The notes: a model not told the origin generated them from the letters alone. A stretch of DNA of 9,883 bases from Verrucomicrobiota bacterium (GCA_030830145.1 JAURNO010000266.1:1-9883); one strand, 5' to 3'. Shown: positions 1-8,324, counted from the stretch's first letter. Numbers and translations: made by a program.

Positions 1-745
1 TCCTCGCATCGCTCAAAAGTCTTCTTTCGGCCAAAGTGAGCCGTTCTTTGTAAATCCGTTTACTCGCACCCTTCAAAAGAGGTTGGGTGATCGTCAGGTT
101 CGCAAGGGATCCTCCCAACTCGGTAGTGCCTTCGCCTAGCTCGATCGACAAACGACTGGCAAGGGAAGCCACCCAGGTCGCGCCCTGTCGAGCGACTCCA
201 CTGAATCCGGTTTGGATCTTCGAGTCCAAGTCGTTTCCTGAGGACTCCGAGATGTCGGAAACTTCCCCCGAAGCTCTGAAAAACGATTTGGGTCGCAAAC
301 GAAAGCGCTCGTAAGTCACGTTGAGGGCGGAAAGATAGAGCTCCTCTTTTTGACCTTGAAATTCGCGTGAGTGAAGAAGAGCAAGTTTCATGGAAGTCTC
401 CAAATCCAAAAGAACTCTACCATTTTGAAGTTTGGGTAATTTTTCTCTCCAAATCGCACTTTCCAACTGAATCGAGCGGTTGCCATCTTCATGGGCATCT
501 TCTTTCTGAATACGCAAGGTGACTTTGCGGGCATCGGGATCATCCACCGGAGAGGGTGGCAACTGACTACCGTCAGGAACCGCCAAACGAGAGTAGGGAT
601 CAACTTCCCAGTTAAAGAAAGGAGCGTCTCCGAGCAAGGCCCTCACCTCCCGGTCAGCTACTGCAGGATCGATCCGATTACCGCACCCGGCCAAGAAAAA
701 GAGGCATGCGAGCAAAAACGACCCAGACCAAGGGAAGATGTTCAC
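1..745 (-). CDS. TolC-family outer-membrane efflux lipoprotein, N-terminal part (runs off the left edge)
   Basis: The reading frame stays open for 248 codons from a GTG at 745 to the window edge. The first residues (MNIFPWSGSFLLACLFFLAGC) form a hydrophobic signal ending in a perfect lipobox, L18-A-G-C21, so the mature protein should be a lipid-anchored exported protein. Residues 108-150 (GRVLLDLETSMKLALLHS, then EELYLSALNVTYERFR) match the start of the TolC helical-barrel fold as seen in PVC bacteria. ITQPLLKGASK at 219-229 is the TolC-type transition into the next barrel helix. TolC-family proteins form trimeric outer-membrane channels for tripartite efflux or type I secretion; the substrate here is unknown. 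The start is uncertain: there is no strong Shine-Dalgarno site, the n-region lacks a positive charge, and the frame is open further upstream. The gene lies 43 bases after the DUF1501 gene and is probably co-transcribed with it. Family assignment is confident, the start less so. Confidence 0.85.
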   Translation of the reverse strand, partial: MNIFPWSGSFLLACLFFLAGCGNRIDPAVADREVRALLGDAPFFNWEVDPYSRLAVPDGSQLPPSPVDDPDARKVTLRIQKEDAHEDGNRSIQLESAIWREKLPKLQNGRVLLDLETSMKLALLHSREFQGQKEELYLSALNVTYERFRLRPKSFFRASGEVSDISESSGNDLDSKIQTGFSGVARQGATWVASLASRLSIELGEGTTELGGSLANLTITQPLLKGASKRIYKERLTLAERRLLSDAR

Positions 746-780
746 GGAAAGCTTTTCGGAGAAAGGAACCTGCAGGATCG
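661..780. repeat. 11-bp direct repeat flanking the TolC-like start region
   Basis: CTGCAGGATCG occurs at 661-671 and again at 770-780, 109 bases apart. The two copies bracket the GTG start and the whole signal peptide of the TolC-like gene. It may be chance. Confidence 0.4.
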
Positions 781-788
781 CTCGTAAA

Positions 789-2252
789 TCAGGTGAACAG
801 CTCGGTGACTGCCTGTGCTTTGACAAGTTCGCGCGGTTGATTCAAATGGTTGTATACGATGCTTTCCGGGTCTATACCAAAGCCATGGTAGATCGTAGCC
901 AAAAGTTCGCGCGGATGGATGGGCTGATCGAGAGGAGCTGAACCAGTCTTGTCCGACTCACCATGCACGTACCCTTGCTTGATCCCCGCACCGGCAATGA
1001 CGCCTGTATAACAGTAGGGCCAATGATCTCGACCATCTGCGCTGTTGCCGTTACCGGAGGTACTCACGCCCTTCTGAGGACTGCGTCCGAATTCACCAAC
1101 GCAAACCACCATCGTTTCATCCAACAAACCACGCTGATCCAAGTCAGCGATAAGCCCCGAAAGACCGGCATCGAGCATGGGAGCGGATTGATCCTTCATC
1201 CTCTTTGGCAAGCCCTTGTGAACATCCCAGGAATGGTTGTCCGAGTTCGCGACCTTGGGCCAAATGACCTCGACCACGCGTGTGCCCGCTTCGACTAGGC
1301 GACGAGCCAAGAGACAGCTCTGTCCGAAAGTATTGCGACCGTAGGAATCGCGCGTTTTTTCGGTCTCCTGATCGAGATTAAAAGCTTCGCGGGCACGGCC
1401 GGAAGCCACCAAACTAAGAGCCCGATCATAATGCTCGTTCAAGTTGTAATGCTTGACCGCCTGATCGATCACGGGCATAGCCTCATTGATTGCGTTGCGG
1501 AGATTGGCCCGCCTGTGAAGCCTCACCCCGAACATGTCGGGACGCATTTCCAAATCGTCCACCCGGATCTTGGCCATCTTTTCCATGTCCATATCGCTAC
1601 CAGGTGGATATAAAGTATAGGGATCGTACGCCTTACCAAGAAAGCCTGCCGCTCCACCTTTCCCAATCACCCCACTTTCCTGAAGGGGACGGGGAAGCAT
1701 GACGAAAGGAAGCATAGGTTCGGTCGGAGGTTTGAATTTGATCAAATTAGAGCCAAAATTCGGAAAATCCTTGGGACTAGGTGGTTCCAATTGTCCGGAG
1801 GGGCTTACTTTGTCCGTGGTATAACCCGTCATCATCTGATAGATTGCAGCAGTGTGATTGAAGAGCCCCTTGGGGGTGTAACTCACTGACCGCATCATGG
1901 TAAATTTGTCATTCACTTGAGCGAGTCGAGGCATCAACTCGGTAAAATTGACACCTGGAATCTTCGTTTTGATGGGCTTGAAAATGCTCCTTACGTTATC
2001 GGGAGCATCAGGCTTGGGGTCCCACAAATCCAAGTGACTCGGGCCGCCCTGCAAATAAATCATGATGATGCTCTTGGCCTTACCCCATCCCGGCCCGCCT
2101 TTTGCCTTCTTCTCAGTAGCCTGCAGTTCGAGCATCGAACCCAAAGTAAGACCGAGCATCCCGGACCCTCCGACTTTCAGAACGTCTCTTCTGCTCATGG
2201 GCAAATGAGCGTCACATAAATCTTTTCCTAAATCTCCTGGTATACCGATCAT
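789..2252 (-). CDS. DUF1501 family protein, Tat-exported
   Basis: A complete 487-residue protein of the DUF1501 (PF07394) family, the usual length for the family. A twin-arginine signal is visible at residues 20-36 ([17 protein letters not shown]), followed by a hydrophobic stretch, so export of the folded protein by Tat is expected. Family landmarks include [18 protein letters not shown] (64-81), SWDVHKG (341-347), GEFGRSP (386-392), [11 protein letters not shown] (407-417) and [17 protein letters not shown] (446-462). The fold is generally related to the alkaline phosphatase/sulfatase-like group, and several His/Asp clusters could bind metal, but no activity is established. The ATG at 2252 is preferred over an internal ATG at 2198 because it has a good ribosome binding site, and because PVC homologues carry the same short leader ahead of the twin arginines. 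It lies 56 bases after the DUF1549/DUF1553 gene, the typical partner arrangement. Function unknown. Confidence 0.95.
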   Translation of the reverse strand: MIGIPGDLGKDLCDAHLPMSRRDVLKVGGSGMLGLTLGSMLELQATEKKAKGGPGWGKAKSIIMIYLQGGPSHLDLWDPKPDAPDNVRSIFKPIKTKIPGVNFTELMPRLAQVNDKFTMMRSVSYTPKGLFNHTAAIYQMMTGYTTDKVSPSGQLEPPSPKDFPNFGSNLIKFKPPTEPMLPFVMLPRPLQESGVIGKGGAAGFLGKAYDPYTLYPPGSDMDMEKMAKIRVDDLEMRPDMFGVRLHRRANLRNAINEAMPVIDQAVKHYNLNEHYDRALSLVASGRAREAFNLDQETEKTRDSYGRNTFGQSCLLARRLVEAGTRVVEVIWPKVANSDNHSWDVHKGLPKRMKDQSAPMLDAGLSGLIADLDQRGLLDETMVVCVGEFGRSPQKGVSTSGNGNSADGRDHWPYCYTGVIAGAGIKQGYVHGESDKTGSAPLDQPIHPRELLATIYHGFGIDPESIVYNHLNQPRELVKAQAVTELFT

Positions 2253-2264
2253 AATTTCACCTTT
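2253..2264 (-). promoter_or_regulatory. Ribosome binding site of the DUF1501 gene
   Basis: On the minus strand AAAGGTG (2264-2258) lies five bases before the ATG at 2252. This fixes the start upstream of the Tat motif. The internal ATG at 2198 has no comparable purine-rich site. Confidence 0.7.
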
Positions 2265-2308
2265 GTTATTCTATTAGCCTTCTTAAAAGTTAAACGCTTC
2301 GACAAAAA

Positions 2309-5300
2309 TTATCGATTAAATAAAAATGCGGGCGTATTGATGATTGCCCAAGCCAAATCCTGAGCACCGACGATGCGTTTCTTGGCAAGCTGTCCTTTGC
2401 TTAGTCCCAAAGCCCTTCGGAGGCGGGCGATCTTCGGAGGGAGCGGAACCGGTTTTTGAGCAAGGGTCAATCTTTCTTGAAGAACCTTGAGCTTTGGATC
2501 CGAAGGCAAAGGCTTTCGGGCATCCGTGAGCAACTTGGTCAACTTGACTCTCTCGGCATTCGTATTTTTGAAAGTGTCGGTCAGTTTCTTTTTTTGCTGT
2601 GGTGTACGCTTTTCCGCACCCAGGGCCAAGATTGCCTTAACATCGGCCGGCAGGCCGAAGGAAACAGGTTTTGGAGCATCCGTAATTGCAAGGCGGAAAC
2701 GCCCGAGGGCATGTTGACCACTGTTAAACTCCTGCTTGAGGATAAAGGTGAGTTCCAAGCCCCCCATGAAGGCAATGTCTTGCTTGACTTGAAAGGATGC
2801 GAAATGATCCTTGCCCATTTGCGGGGCAATCGCCCATCCATTCCTCTCAGACGCTACCTTCCCATCAATTGCGGAGACAACCGGGTATCCATTTTGGCTA
2901 AACGTCGCCAATGCATTTTCGAAAGACAACTTTACAGGAGCTTGGTTTCGATAAACTCGAATCGATTTGAGAAAGACTTCCCCGCCGGGCTGGAAGCGCA
3001 ACCCGGTGAGGTCTTCCCCCGAAACGAAATCGAATCGGTAAGTTTTCCATTCGTCTGATTTTTCAAACACCACCTCGGACGAGGATCGTTCGGCGGCAAA
3101 ACCATTGAATTTTTTGTCCTTCCAGAAAACCTTAGCCTTACGCGACGCCTTGGCCTTGGCAACTACCTCTATGGCAACAGAGCCCTTTGGCAACGAAAGC
3201 TCGGTTGCAATGGAGGGTACGCTCCTGGTCTTGGCATCCGCCCTGAAGTAAAATCCCGAAGGTCCTCCACCATTGTGAATCTTAAGCAACAAGTAGTTGT
3301 CTCCTTTTCGGAGTTTGAGGGTCAACTTTTCCTGATCCGGTTCAGCTCCCCGTCCGATGTTGTTGGAAAGGATCTGTTTCCCATTGAGGAAAACCTTGAT
3401 CCCATCGTCACTACCCAGGCTAATCGGAAGGTCGAGCGGGGAATCGGTTGAGATCACTTTATGCAGATAATTAGAAGAATTCGGGGCTGAAAAAACCGTT
3501 GCATAAAGTTGACCGTTTTTCCATTCGGGCTTCCTCGACCACGAAATTTCTTTGTTCGCATGCTTGAACTTTTGGTTGGTATCAAAACTCGGCAAACCCT
3601 CGGGACCTACCTTCTGATCGAAGCCACTATTCACGAACGGGCCGGCATGATAAAATTCACCAATTGTCAAAGCACCACCTTCCACGGATGATTCAGTTAT
3701 GGCCAACCCACCTCCACCTGGACCGGTCTTGGCGCCAAACTCGCCCATCCAATCCTTGTTCTCAGACAATTCGTCGAACAACCACTCTTTGACCTTGCTC
3801 CATTTTCTCAAATCCGTAACCGGATCAGCTTGAACTTCGAGCTCGGTCAAAACGAAATTCCCGTCATTGGGGGCCCTTCCGGGACCTTTCTTTGGCAATC
3901 GGGTATCCGACAGGGCCTCGACGCGCACACCGGTGATATTGGAAAGGTCCGTGGCGGTCTTGACGATATAACTGCCCTTTGCGCTTCTTCCTCCCACGAA
4001 AACTGAACCGTCATCCTGCTCCTCAAACTTGATGCCTGAAATCTTGGAACTGACGTTGCTCATATCCAAGTTTTTCCATACAGATTTCCCCTCCTTTTGA
4101 TCCCGCTCCCAAGCAGCAAGCTTAGCAGGAAGATCCTTGTCGTAACCTTTGAGCGCATCGTCCGCCTTCTTGATCCGGGCATTGCGCTCGTCATTCGCCT
4201 TTTTAACTGCCGGAGCAGTTTTTGCCTGGTAGGCCTTCATTTCATCTTCGGCCTTGGCAATTTTTTCGGCACGAGCCTGTTCCTTGTCGTCCAACTCGGC
4301 CTTGATGTCTTTTTGAGCATACTCCAACGCCTTTTCCAAACGTGCGTGATCACCATCGATGGCATCCTTGAAAAGAACCAAGCTTGCTTGAATCTCTTTT
4401 TCCGTCGCTGGTCTGTTTAAAATCCTGACAAATAATCGGTTCACCAAATTACGATCATCTTTTTCCTCGACCGCAAGCTTGGTGATCGCGTTGCTTGGAT
4501 CCGAAATAGCATCATTGACGGTCGGTCCACTGACCAAAGCCATGATAGGCCCAAGTTGCAAACCACCGGCCCTTTCGCACTCGCAAGAAGACTCCCTCGG
4601 AGGCCTCCCGAAAGTACCCAGAAAACCATCCGGCAATTTGATCCCGGAATCGGGAAGAGATGCGGCCCGGGTACCCGCGGGAACTCCGGGAAACTTAGAT
4701 TTTGAGCCGGTCACCGCATAAATGGCATCAAGCAAAGTCTCCGCAGGAAGCCTGCGGGCGCTGGCATGGGAAAAGTTAATTTGATCGTCGTTATTCCACT
4801 TGTTCGTCTTCACCGAAAGTTGGTAAGTGCGGGACTTGCAAATGAGTGTTAGGACATGGCGCACATCGAATCCACTTGAGATGAATTCGTCCTCCAAATA
4901 ATCCAAAAGATCGGGATTAGTGGCCGGGTTCCCCGCCCGGATGTCATCAATCGGTTCAATGATCCCAATACCGAAAAGATAACCCCAAAGTCTGTTGACA
5001 TAACTTCTGGCAAAATACTGATTATCGGGTGAAGTCATCCAAGCCGCCAATTTTTCCCTGCGGGATGCTTTCTCGGAAACTTGATGTTTGGCGGGATAAG
5101 GAAAAGCCGGTGCCGTAACTTCTCCCGTGCGATCGTGTTTCACTTCACCCGAATTGACGTCTTTAACGAATTCATAAAGTGGCTTACCGCGTTCGACCGC
5201 TGTCCTTCCAATCTCGTTTTTTCCGGATGCCGGATCCTTTTCCAACTTGAACTGGGCAAAGTGGGCAGCCATTTCGTAATATTGATCCTGAGTCCATCTC

Positions 5301-8200
5301 TCAAAGGGATGGTCGTGGCATTTGTTGCAATTGAAACGGGTAGCCAGAAAAAGATGAGTCGTATTCTCCATAGTCTCGGTCGGTTTACGGAGGACTTTAT
5401 AGTAGGAGGCTGGTGGGTTTTCCTTGTTGGAACCACTCGCCGTCAGAATTTTGCGGGCAAAAGCATCGTAAGGAGTGTTGTCCATAACCTCCTTTTGAAT
5501 CCATTCCCTGAGCATTTTTGCTCCAGCTGCACCGAGGAACTTTCGGTTGACCTGTAAAAGGTCGGCCCACTTGTTCGTCCAATGCTCGACAAAGTCCGGG
5601 TTGCCAACCAACTTATCGACGAGCTCATCCCGTTTGGTTCGCGAAGGACGTTTGTCCGCAAGAAAGGAACCGACGGTCTCCGGGGAGGGAGGCAAACCGG
5701 TCAAATCGAGGGATACCCTGCGAAGAAACTCCAAATCAGTGCAAAGATCAGAGGGAAGTATTTTCATGCGTTTCCACTTGTCTGCGGCAAGACGGTCAAT
5801 CTCATTATAGGCTGGAGGTTCTTTCCATGAAAACCCTGAGCGATCGCCCATTACAGTAAGGGTAGTGGCTGCATAGCGCCCCTCGTATCTTGCCAGTATT
5901 GGAGCCTCTCCTCGACGCAAAGTAGTCATTAACGCAACCTCATCGTGCTCGGCCACTTCCCCGTTGCCACTGGTAACAACCGCTTCTCTAGTAACGTCGC
6001 GGACCAAACCATCGGAAAAAGTGGCGACGACTCGAATCTGTTGAGCCGAGCCAATTTCCTGCACGACCGGGTTTTTGGGAAAAAGCTCGATGGATTCGAC
6101 CCGCGCCACCTTCAAGTCCAACTTGGCTCCCGCTCCAATCCAATCGCGTATGATCCGATAGCTCCTCGAATCATGCTTGGATATCTGCCCCCCTTCATGC
6201 GGAACGGCAGCAGAAGCCTTCAACAACATGAGACTCTTTTCGGGAGCGGCTACATTGGCCCGACGGGATGCCATGTCATCGGTGAAAGCACGAATATCGT
6301 AAACCGCATCGTAGCCCCTCAAGGATAATTTGAATCCTTCTTTTCCATCTTTGGACCCGTGACAGGTACCTGAATTGCACCCAAGCTTGGATATGACTGG
6401 GTTAACGTCTTGGATATAGTCAGGCTCAAAAGAACTCCCCAAACCCTTCACTTCAACCGGTATTTCAACACGATGACCGGAAAATTCTCCAATTACCCGA
6501 CCGGAACCGTTTTGGGAAGGAGTAAAAAGTCCGCGAACGGAAACTTGCCCTACCCCACCCTCTACCTTCCATTTACTCATGCGTGTGACGTCCGCCTCCG
6601 CCCCCCCCTGAAGCTTCGCCACGAGAATGATCTGACCGTAGTCCAAAGACCGGGATACCTGGATGCGGGAAGGGAAAGAGAAGAGGGATTGGACTGTAAA
6701 CTCCTTCGCCAACGATTCTTCGACCGCAAGCACGGGCTCTGGATCCGGTTTGGTCTGAAAACTTCCAGAGACAGCGTCTGCTGAGGGTTTTTCGATAAGA
6801 ACTGGAATAAAAGTTTTGCGAATCTCACCCGAAATCGTGGAAAGCAAGCGAACCTTTCCGTCAAATCCGGAAACGGCCAAAGTTTTGCCGTCCGGTGTGC
6901 ACGCCAAAGCATATACGCCCGTCTCGGGAAACGAAACTTTCCACAAGTCCTTTCCGCTATCTATTTGAAAGGCCTTGACCTCGCCCCTTCCGTCGAGGCT
7001 GCTTCCGGCAAAGCCAAGTGAACCGTCGTGGTTGAAGCGAACCGCAAAAATTCTGCCGATAATGGCCTTGAACTCTCGAATTTGATTGGGATTTCCACCT
7101 CCTGCAGGAGCCGCTTTCACAGACTGACGAAAAAGCTTTGCCTTTCCATCCGCGCCACCGACCAAGAGTTCGGCTTTCTTGGGATGAACGTCGATGGAAC
7201 TCTGGCCTCCGCTCAGGACAAAAGGCGTATGGGTGGTGACGTTTCCAACGAATCGTTCCGTAGCAACGTCGGTTTGCTTGACGGTTTTGTCCCGACTGAC
7301 GGAAAAGACCGACTTCCCGTCCATGCCAAAGACCGTATCACGCACCCAATCATCATGGCCTGCCATGTAGACGACTTGTTTCCCGGTTGCCACCTCAATG
7401 ACACGGACGGAAGTGTCCGCCGCTCCAAATGCAAAATATTTACCGTCCGGAGACCAGGAACCTCCGTAGAGTGTATCGAAGGTAACGGCCTTAGATAATT
7501 CGAGCTTTTTTTTCTCGATATCCCAAACTTGGACTTCCCCCATCCGACCTGGTCGCCCTCCCGTGACCCCGAGTTTCTTGCCATCCGGGGAAAAGGAAAC
7601 CGACTCTATTCTTTCGGACAGACCAACTAGGCGGGCGACTAATCCCGAGCCATCGGCTTTATGAATCAAGGCTTCATGAAAACCCGTAACGGCAAGCAAA
7701 GTGCCGTCGGAAGAGAAATCCATGCTGGTTACCACTGGAGGCATAGTATAGGTAGGCGGGTTATCCATGGTGTAGGTGGAAACCGAACCAACGGGCGAAT
7801 CATCTTTGGCTCCTTCCTCAATCCACCTGCGCAAAAGTCTGATTTCGGTGGCATGAAGAGGTTTGGCGTTCTTACCCTTGGGCATTTCGTATTCACCATT
7901 CTCATCGGGGGTCACCTCCTCGATCAAGTAACTTTGGTCAGGTTTACCAGGGACAACGGCAGGTTTTTCACTCTCTCCTCCGGAAAGCAAGGAGGTGAAG
8001 TCAGTCATAATGTAATCACCCTTGGCTTTGGCAGGTTGATGACAACCGTTGCAATTGGCCTGCAACAGGGGCCGTATTTCCTTGTGAAAACTAATCGGGG
8101 AGGAATTTGTCCTCCCCTCGTCATTTGCCATCAAGGGTAAGGAAGACAAGAGAAAGAAAAGAATCTTACGAAAAGAATGAATGAATCTGTATAAACTCAT
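2309..8200 (-). CDS. Giant exported cytochrome-WD40-DUF1549-DUF1553 fusion protein
   Basis: A 1963-residue protein. Domains in order: Sec signal (1-25, RKILFFLLSSLPLMA); PSCyt1 cytochrome (36-135) with CNGCH at 50-54 and possible axial Met106 in EMPKGK; seven WD40 blades (about 154-464); an Ig-like segment (503-585); a second cytochrome-like site, CNSGTCHG (608-615, CX4CH), in GFKLSLRGYD context; a second Ig-like segment (701-785); DUF1549 (800-985) with VSLDLTGLPPSPE and CNKCHDHPFERW at 958-969; DUF1553 (1045-1265, YVNRLWGYLFGIGI); a charged coiled coil (1285-1370); a discoidin-like part (1375-1460, GPGRAPNDGNFVLTELEV); a PA14-like part (1466-1655, LGSDDGIKVFLNGKQI) and a beta-rich part (1660-1755); then the DUF1553 C-terminal cap ending in LAWAIINTPAFLFNR. 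Haem binding and a periplasmic or cell-surface location are inferred; activity is unknown. The signal peptide supports the start although no clear Shine-Dalgarno site precedes it. Probably first gene of an operon with DUF1501. Confidence 0.95.
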   Translation of the reverse strand: MSLYRFIHSFRKILFFLLSSLPLMANDEGRTNSSPISFHKEIRPLLQANCNGCHQPAKAKGDYIMTDFTSLLSGGESEKPAVVPGKPDQSYLIEEVTPDENGEYEMPKGKNAKPLHATEIRLLRRWIEEGAKDDSPVGSVSTYTMDNPPTYTMPPVVTSMDFSSDGTLLAVTGFHEALIHKADGSGLVARLVGLSERIESVSFSPDGKKLGVTGGRPGRMGEVQVWDIEKKKLELSKAVTFDTLYGGSWSPDGKYFAFGAADTSVRVIEVATGKQVVYMAGHDDWVRDTVFGMDGKSVFSVSRDKTVKQTDVATERFVGNVTTHTPFVLSGGQSSIDVHPKKAELLVGGADGKAKLFRQSVKAAPAGGGNPNQIREFKAIIGRIFAVRFNHDGSLGFAGSSLDGRGEVKAFQIDSGKDLWKVSFPETGVYALACTPDGKTLAVSGFDGKVRLLSTISGEIRKTFIPVLIEKPSADAVSGSFQTKPDPEPVLAVEESLAKEFTVQSLFSFPSRIQVSRSLDYGQIILVAKLQGGAEADVTRMSKWKVEGGVGQVSVRGLFTPSQNGSGRVIGEFSGHRVEIPVEVKGLGSSFEPDYIQDVNPVISKLGCNSGTCHGSKDGKEGFKLSLRGYDAVYDIRAFTDDMASRRANVAAPEKSLMLLKASAAVPHEGGQISKHDSRSYRIIRDWIGAGAKLDLKVARVESIELFPKNPVVQEIGSAQQIRVVATFSDGLVRDVTREAVVTSGNGEVAEHDEVALMTTLRRGEAPILARYEGRYAATTLTVMGDRSGFSWKEPPAYNEIDRLAADKWKRMKILPSDLCTDLEFLRRVSLDLTGLPPSPETVGSFLADKRPSRTKRDELVDKLVGNPDFVEHWTNKWADLLQVNRKFLGAAGAKMLREWIQKEVMDNTPYDAFARKILTASGSNKENPPASYYKVLRKPTETMENTTHLFLATRFNCNKCHDHPFERWTQDQYYEMAAHFAQFKLEKDPASGKNEIGRTAVERGKPLYEFVKDVNSGEVKHDRTGEVTAPAFPYPAKHQVSEKASRREKLAAWMTSPDNQYFARSYVNRLWGYLFGIGIIEPIDDIRAGNPATNPDLLDYLEDEFISSGFDVRHVLTLICKSRTYQLSVKTNKWNNDDQINFSHASARRLPAETLLDAIYAVTGSKSKFPGVPAGTRAASLPDSGIKLPDGFLGTFGRPPRESSCECERAGGLQLGPIMALVSGPTVNDAISDPSNAITKLAVEEKDDRNLVNRLFVRILNRPATEKEIQASLVLFKDAIDGDHARLEKALEYAQKDIKAELDDKEQARAEKIAKAEDEMKAYQAKTAPAVKKANDERNARIKKADDALKGYDKDLPAKLAAWERDQKEGKSVWKNLDMSNVSSKISGIKFEEQDDGSVFVGGRSAKGSYIVKTATDLSNITGVRVEALSDTRLPKKGPGRAPNDGNFVLTELEVQADPVTDLRKWSKVKEWLFDELSENKDWMGEFGAKTGPGGGGLAITESSVEGGALTIGEFYHAGPFVNSGFDQKVGPEGLPSFDTNQKFKHANKEISWSRKPEWKNGQLYATVFSAPNSSNYLHKVISTDSPLDLPISLGSDDGIKVFLNGKQILSNNIGRGAEPDQEKLTLKLRKGDNYLLLKIHNGGGPSGFYFRADAKTRSVPSIATELSLPKGSVAIEVVAKAKASRKAKVFWKDKKFNGFAAERSSSEVVFEKSDEWKTYRFDFVSGEDLTGLRFQPGGEVFLKSIRVYRNQAPVKLSFENALATFSQNGYPVVSAIDGKVASERNGWAIAPQMGKDHFASFQVKQDIAFMGGLELTFILKQEFNSGQHALGRFRLAITDAPKPVSFGLPADVKAILALGAEKRTPQQKKKLTDTFKNTNAERVKLTKLLTDARKPLPSDPKLKVLQERLTLAQKPVPLPPKIARLRRALGLSKGQLAKKRIVGAQDLAWAIINTPAFLFNR

Positions 8201-8214
8201 AGGTGCGAAAAATG

Positions 8215-8239
8215 CAGAGGTTTGTAAAAAAAACCTCTG
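8215..8239 (-). promoter_or_regulatory. Perfect 9-bp hairpin just before the start codon of the giant gene
   Basis: CAGAGGTTT (8215-8223) and AAACCTCTG (8231-8239) are perfect inverted repeats with a 7-base loop. In the minus-strand transcript the stem ends 14 bases before the ATG at 8200 and is followed by GCATTTTTCG. It could be a 5'-UTR structure, a weak terminator or attenuator, or an operator in DNA. The stem is only 4 of 9 GC and the T run is short, so a strong terminator is unlikely. Confidence 0.5.
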
Positions 8240-8301
8240 AAATCATTTTGTTACGGAAAAGGCCTAAAGCAAGTGAAACATAAGGTTTGAAAGGATTTTT
8301 T

Positions 8302-8324
8302 GGATGGACCCAAAGGTCCCATCC
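8302..8324 (-). repeat. Imperfect hairpin in the intergenic leader
   Basis: GGATGGACC (8302-8310) pairs with GGTCCCATCC (8315-8324) around a 4-base loop with a single bulged base. AAGGAT at 8291-8296 can pair with ATCCTT at 8321-8326 instead, which competes for the same bases. In minus-strand RNA the stem is followed by A residues rather than U, so it is not an intrinsic terminator. Confidence 0.4.

Noticed and set aside
388..603. 71-codon minus-strand frame opposite the left-edge plus-strand frames
   Set aside because: The TolC-like frame on the same strand covers this stretch with a signal peptide and family motifs; this is an out-of-frame reading of it.
2456..3058. 200-codon open frame on the plus strand
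   Set aside because: It lies wholly antisense to the C-terminal part of the DUF1553 protein, shows no recognisable motif, and is explained by the low stop frequency opposite a conserved gene.
5081..5557. 158-codon open frame on the plus strand
   Set aside because: It is antisense to DUF1549 and the start of DUF1553, including the CNKCHDHP motif, so it is a shadow frame.
7028..7498. 156-codon open frame on the plus strand
   Set aside because: It is antisense to the WD40 repeats; no ribosome binding site or recognisable motif.
7661..8140. 159-codon open frame on the plus strand
   Set aside because: It is antisense to the signal-proximal cytochrome and first propeller blades, has no family resemblance, and the minus strand carries clear domain motifs.
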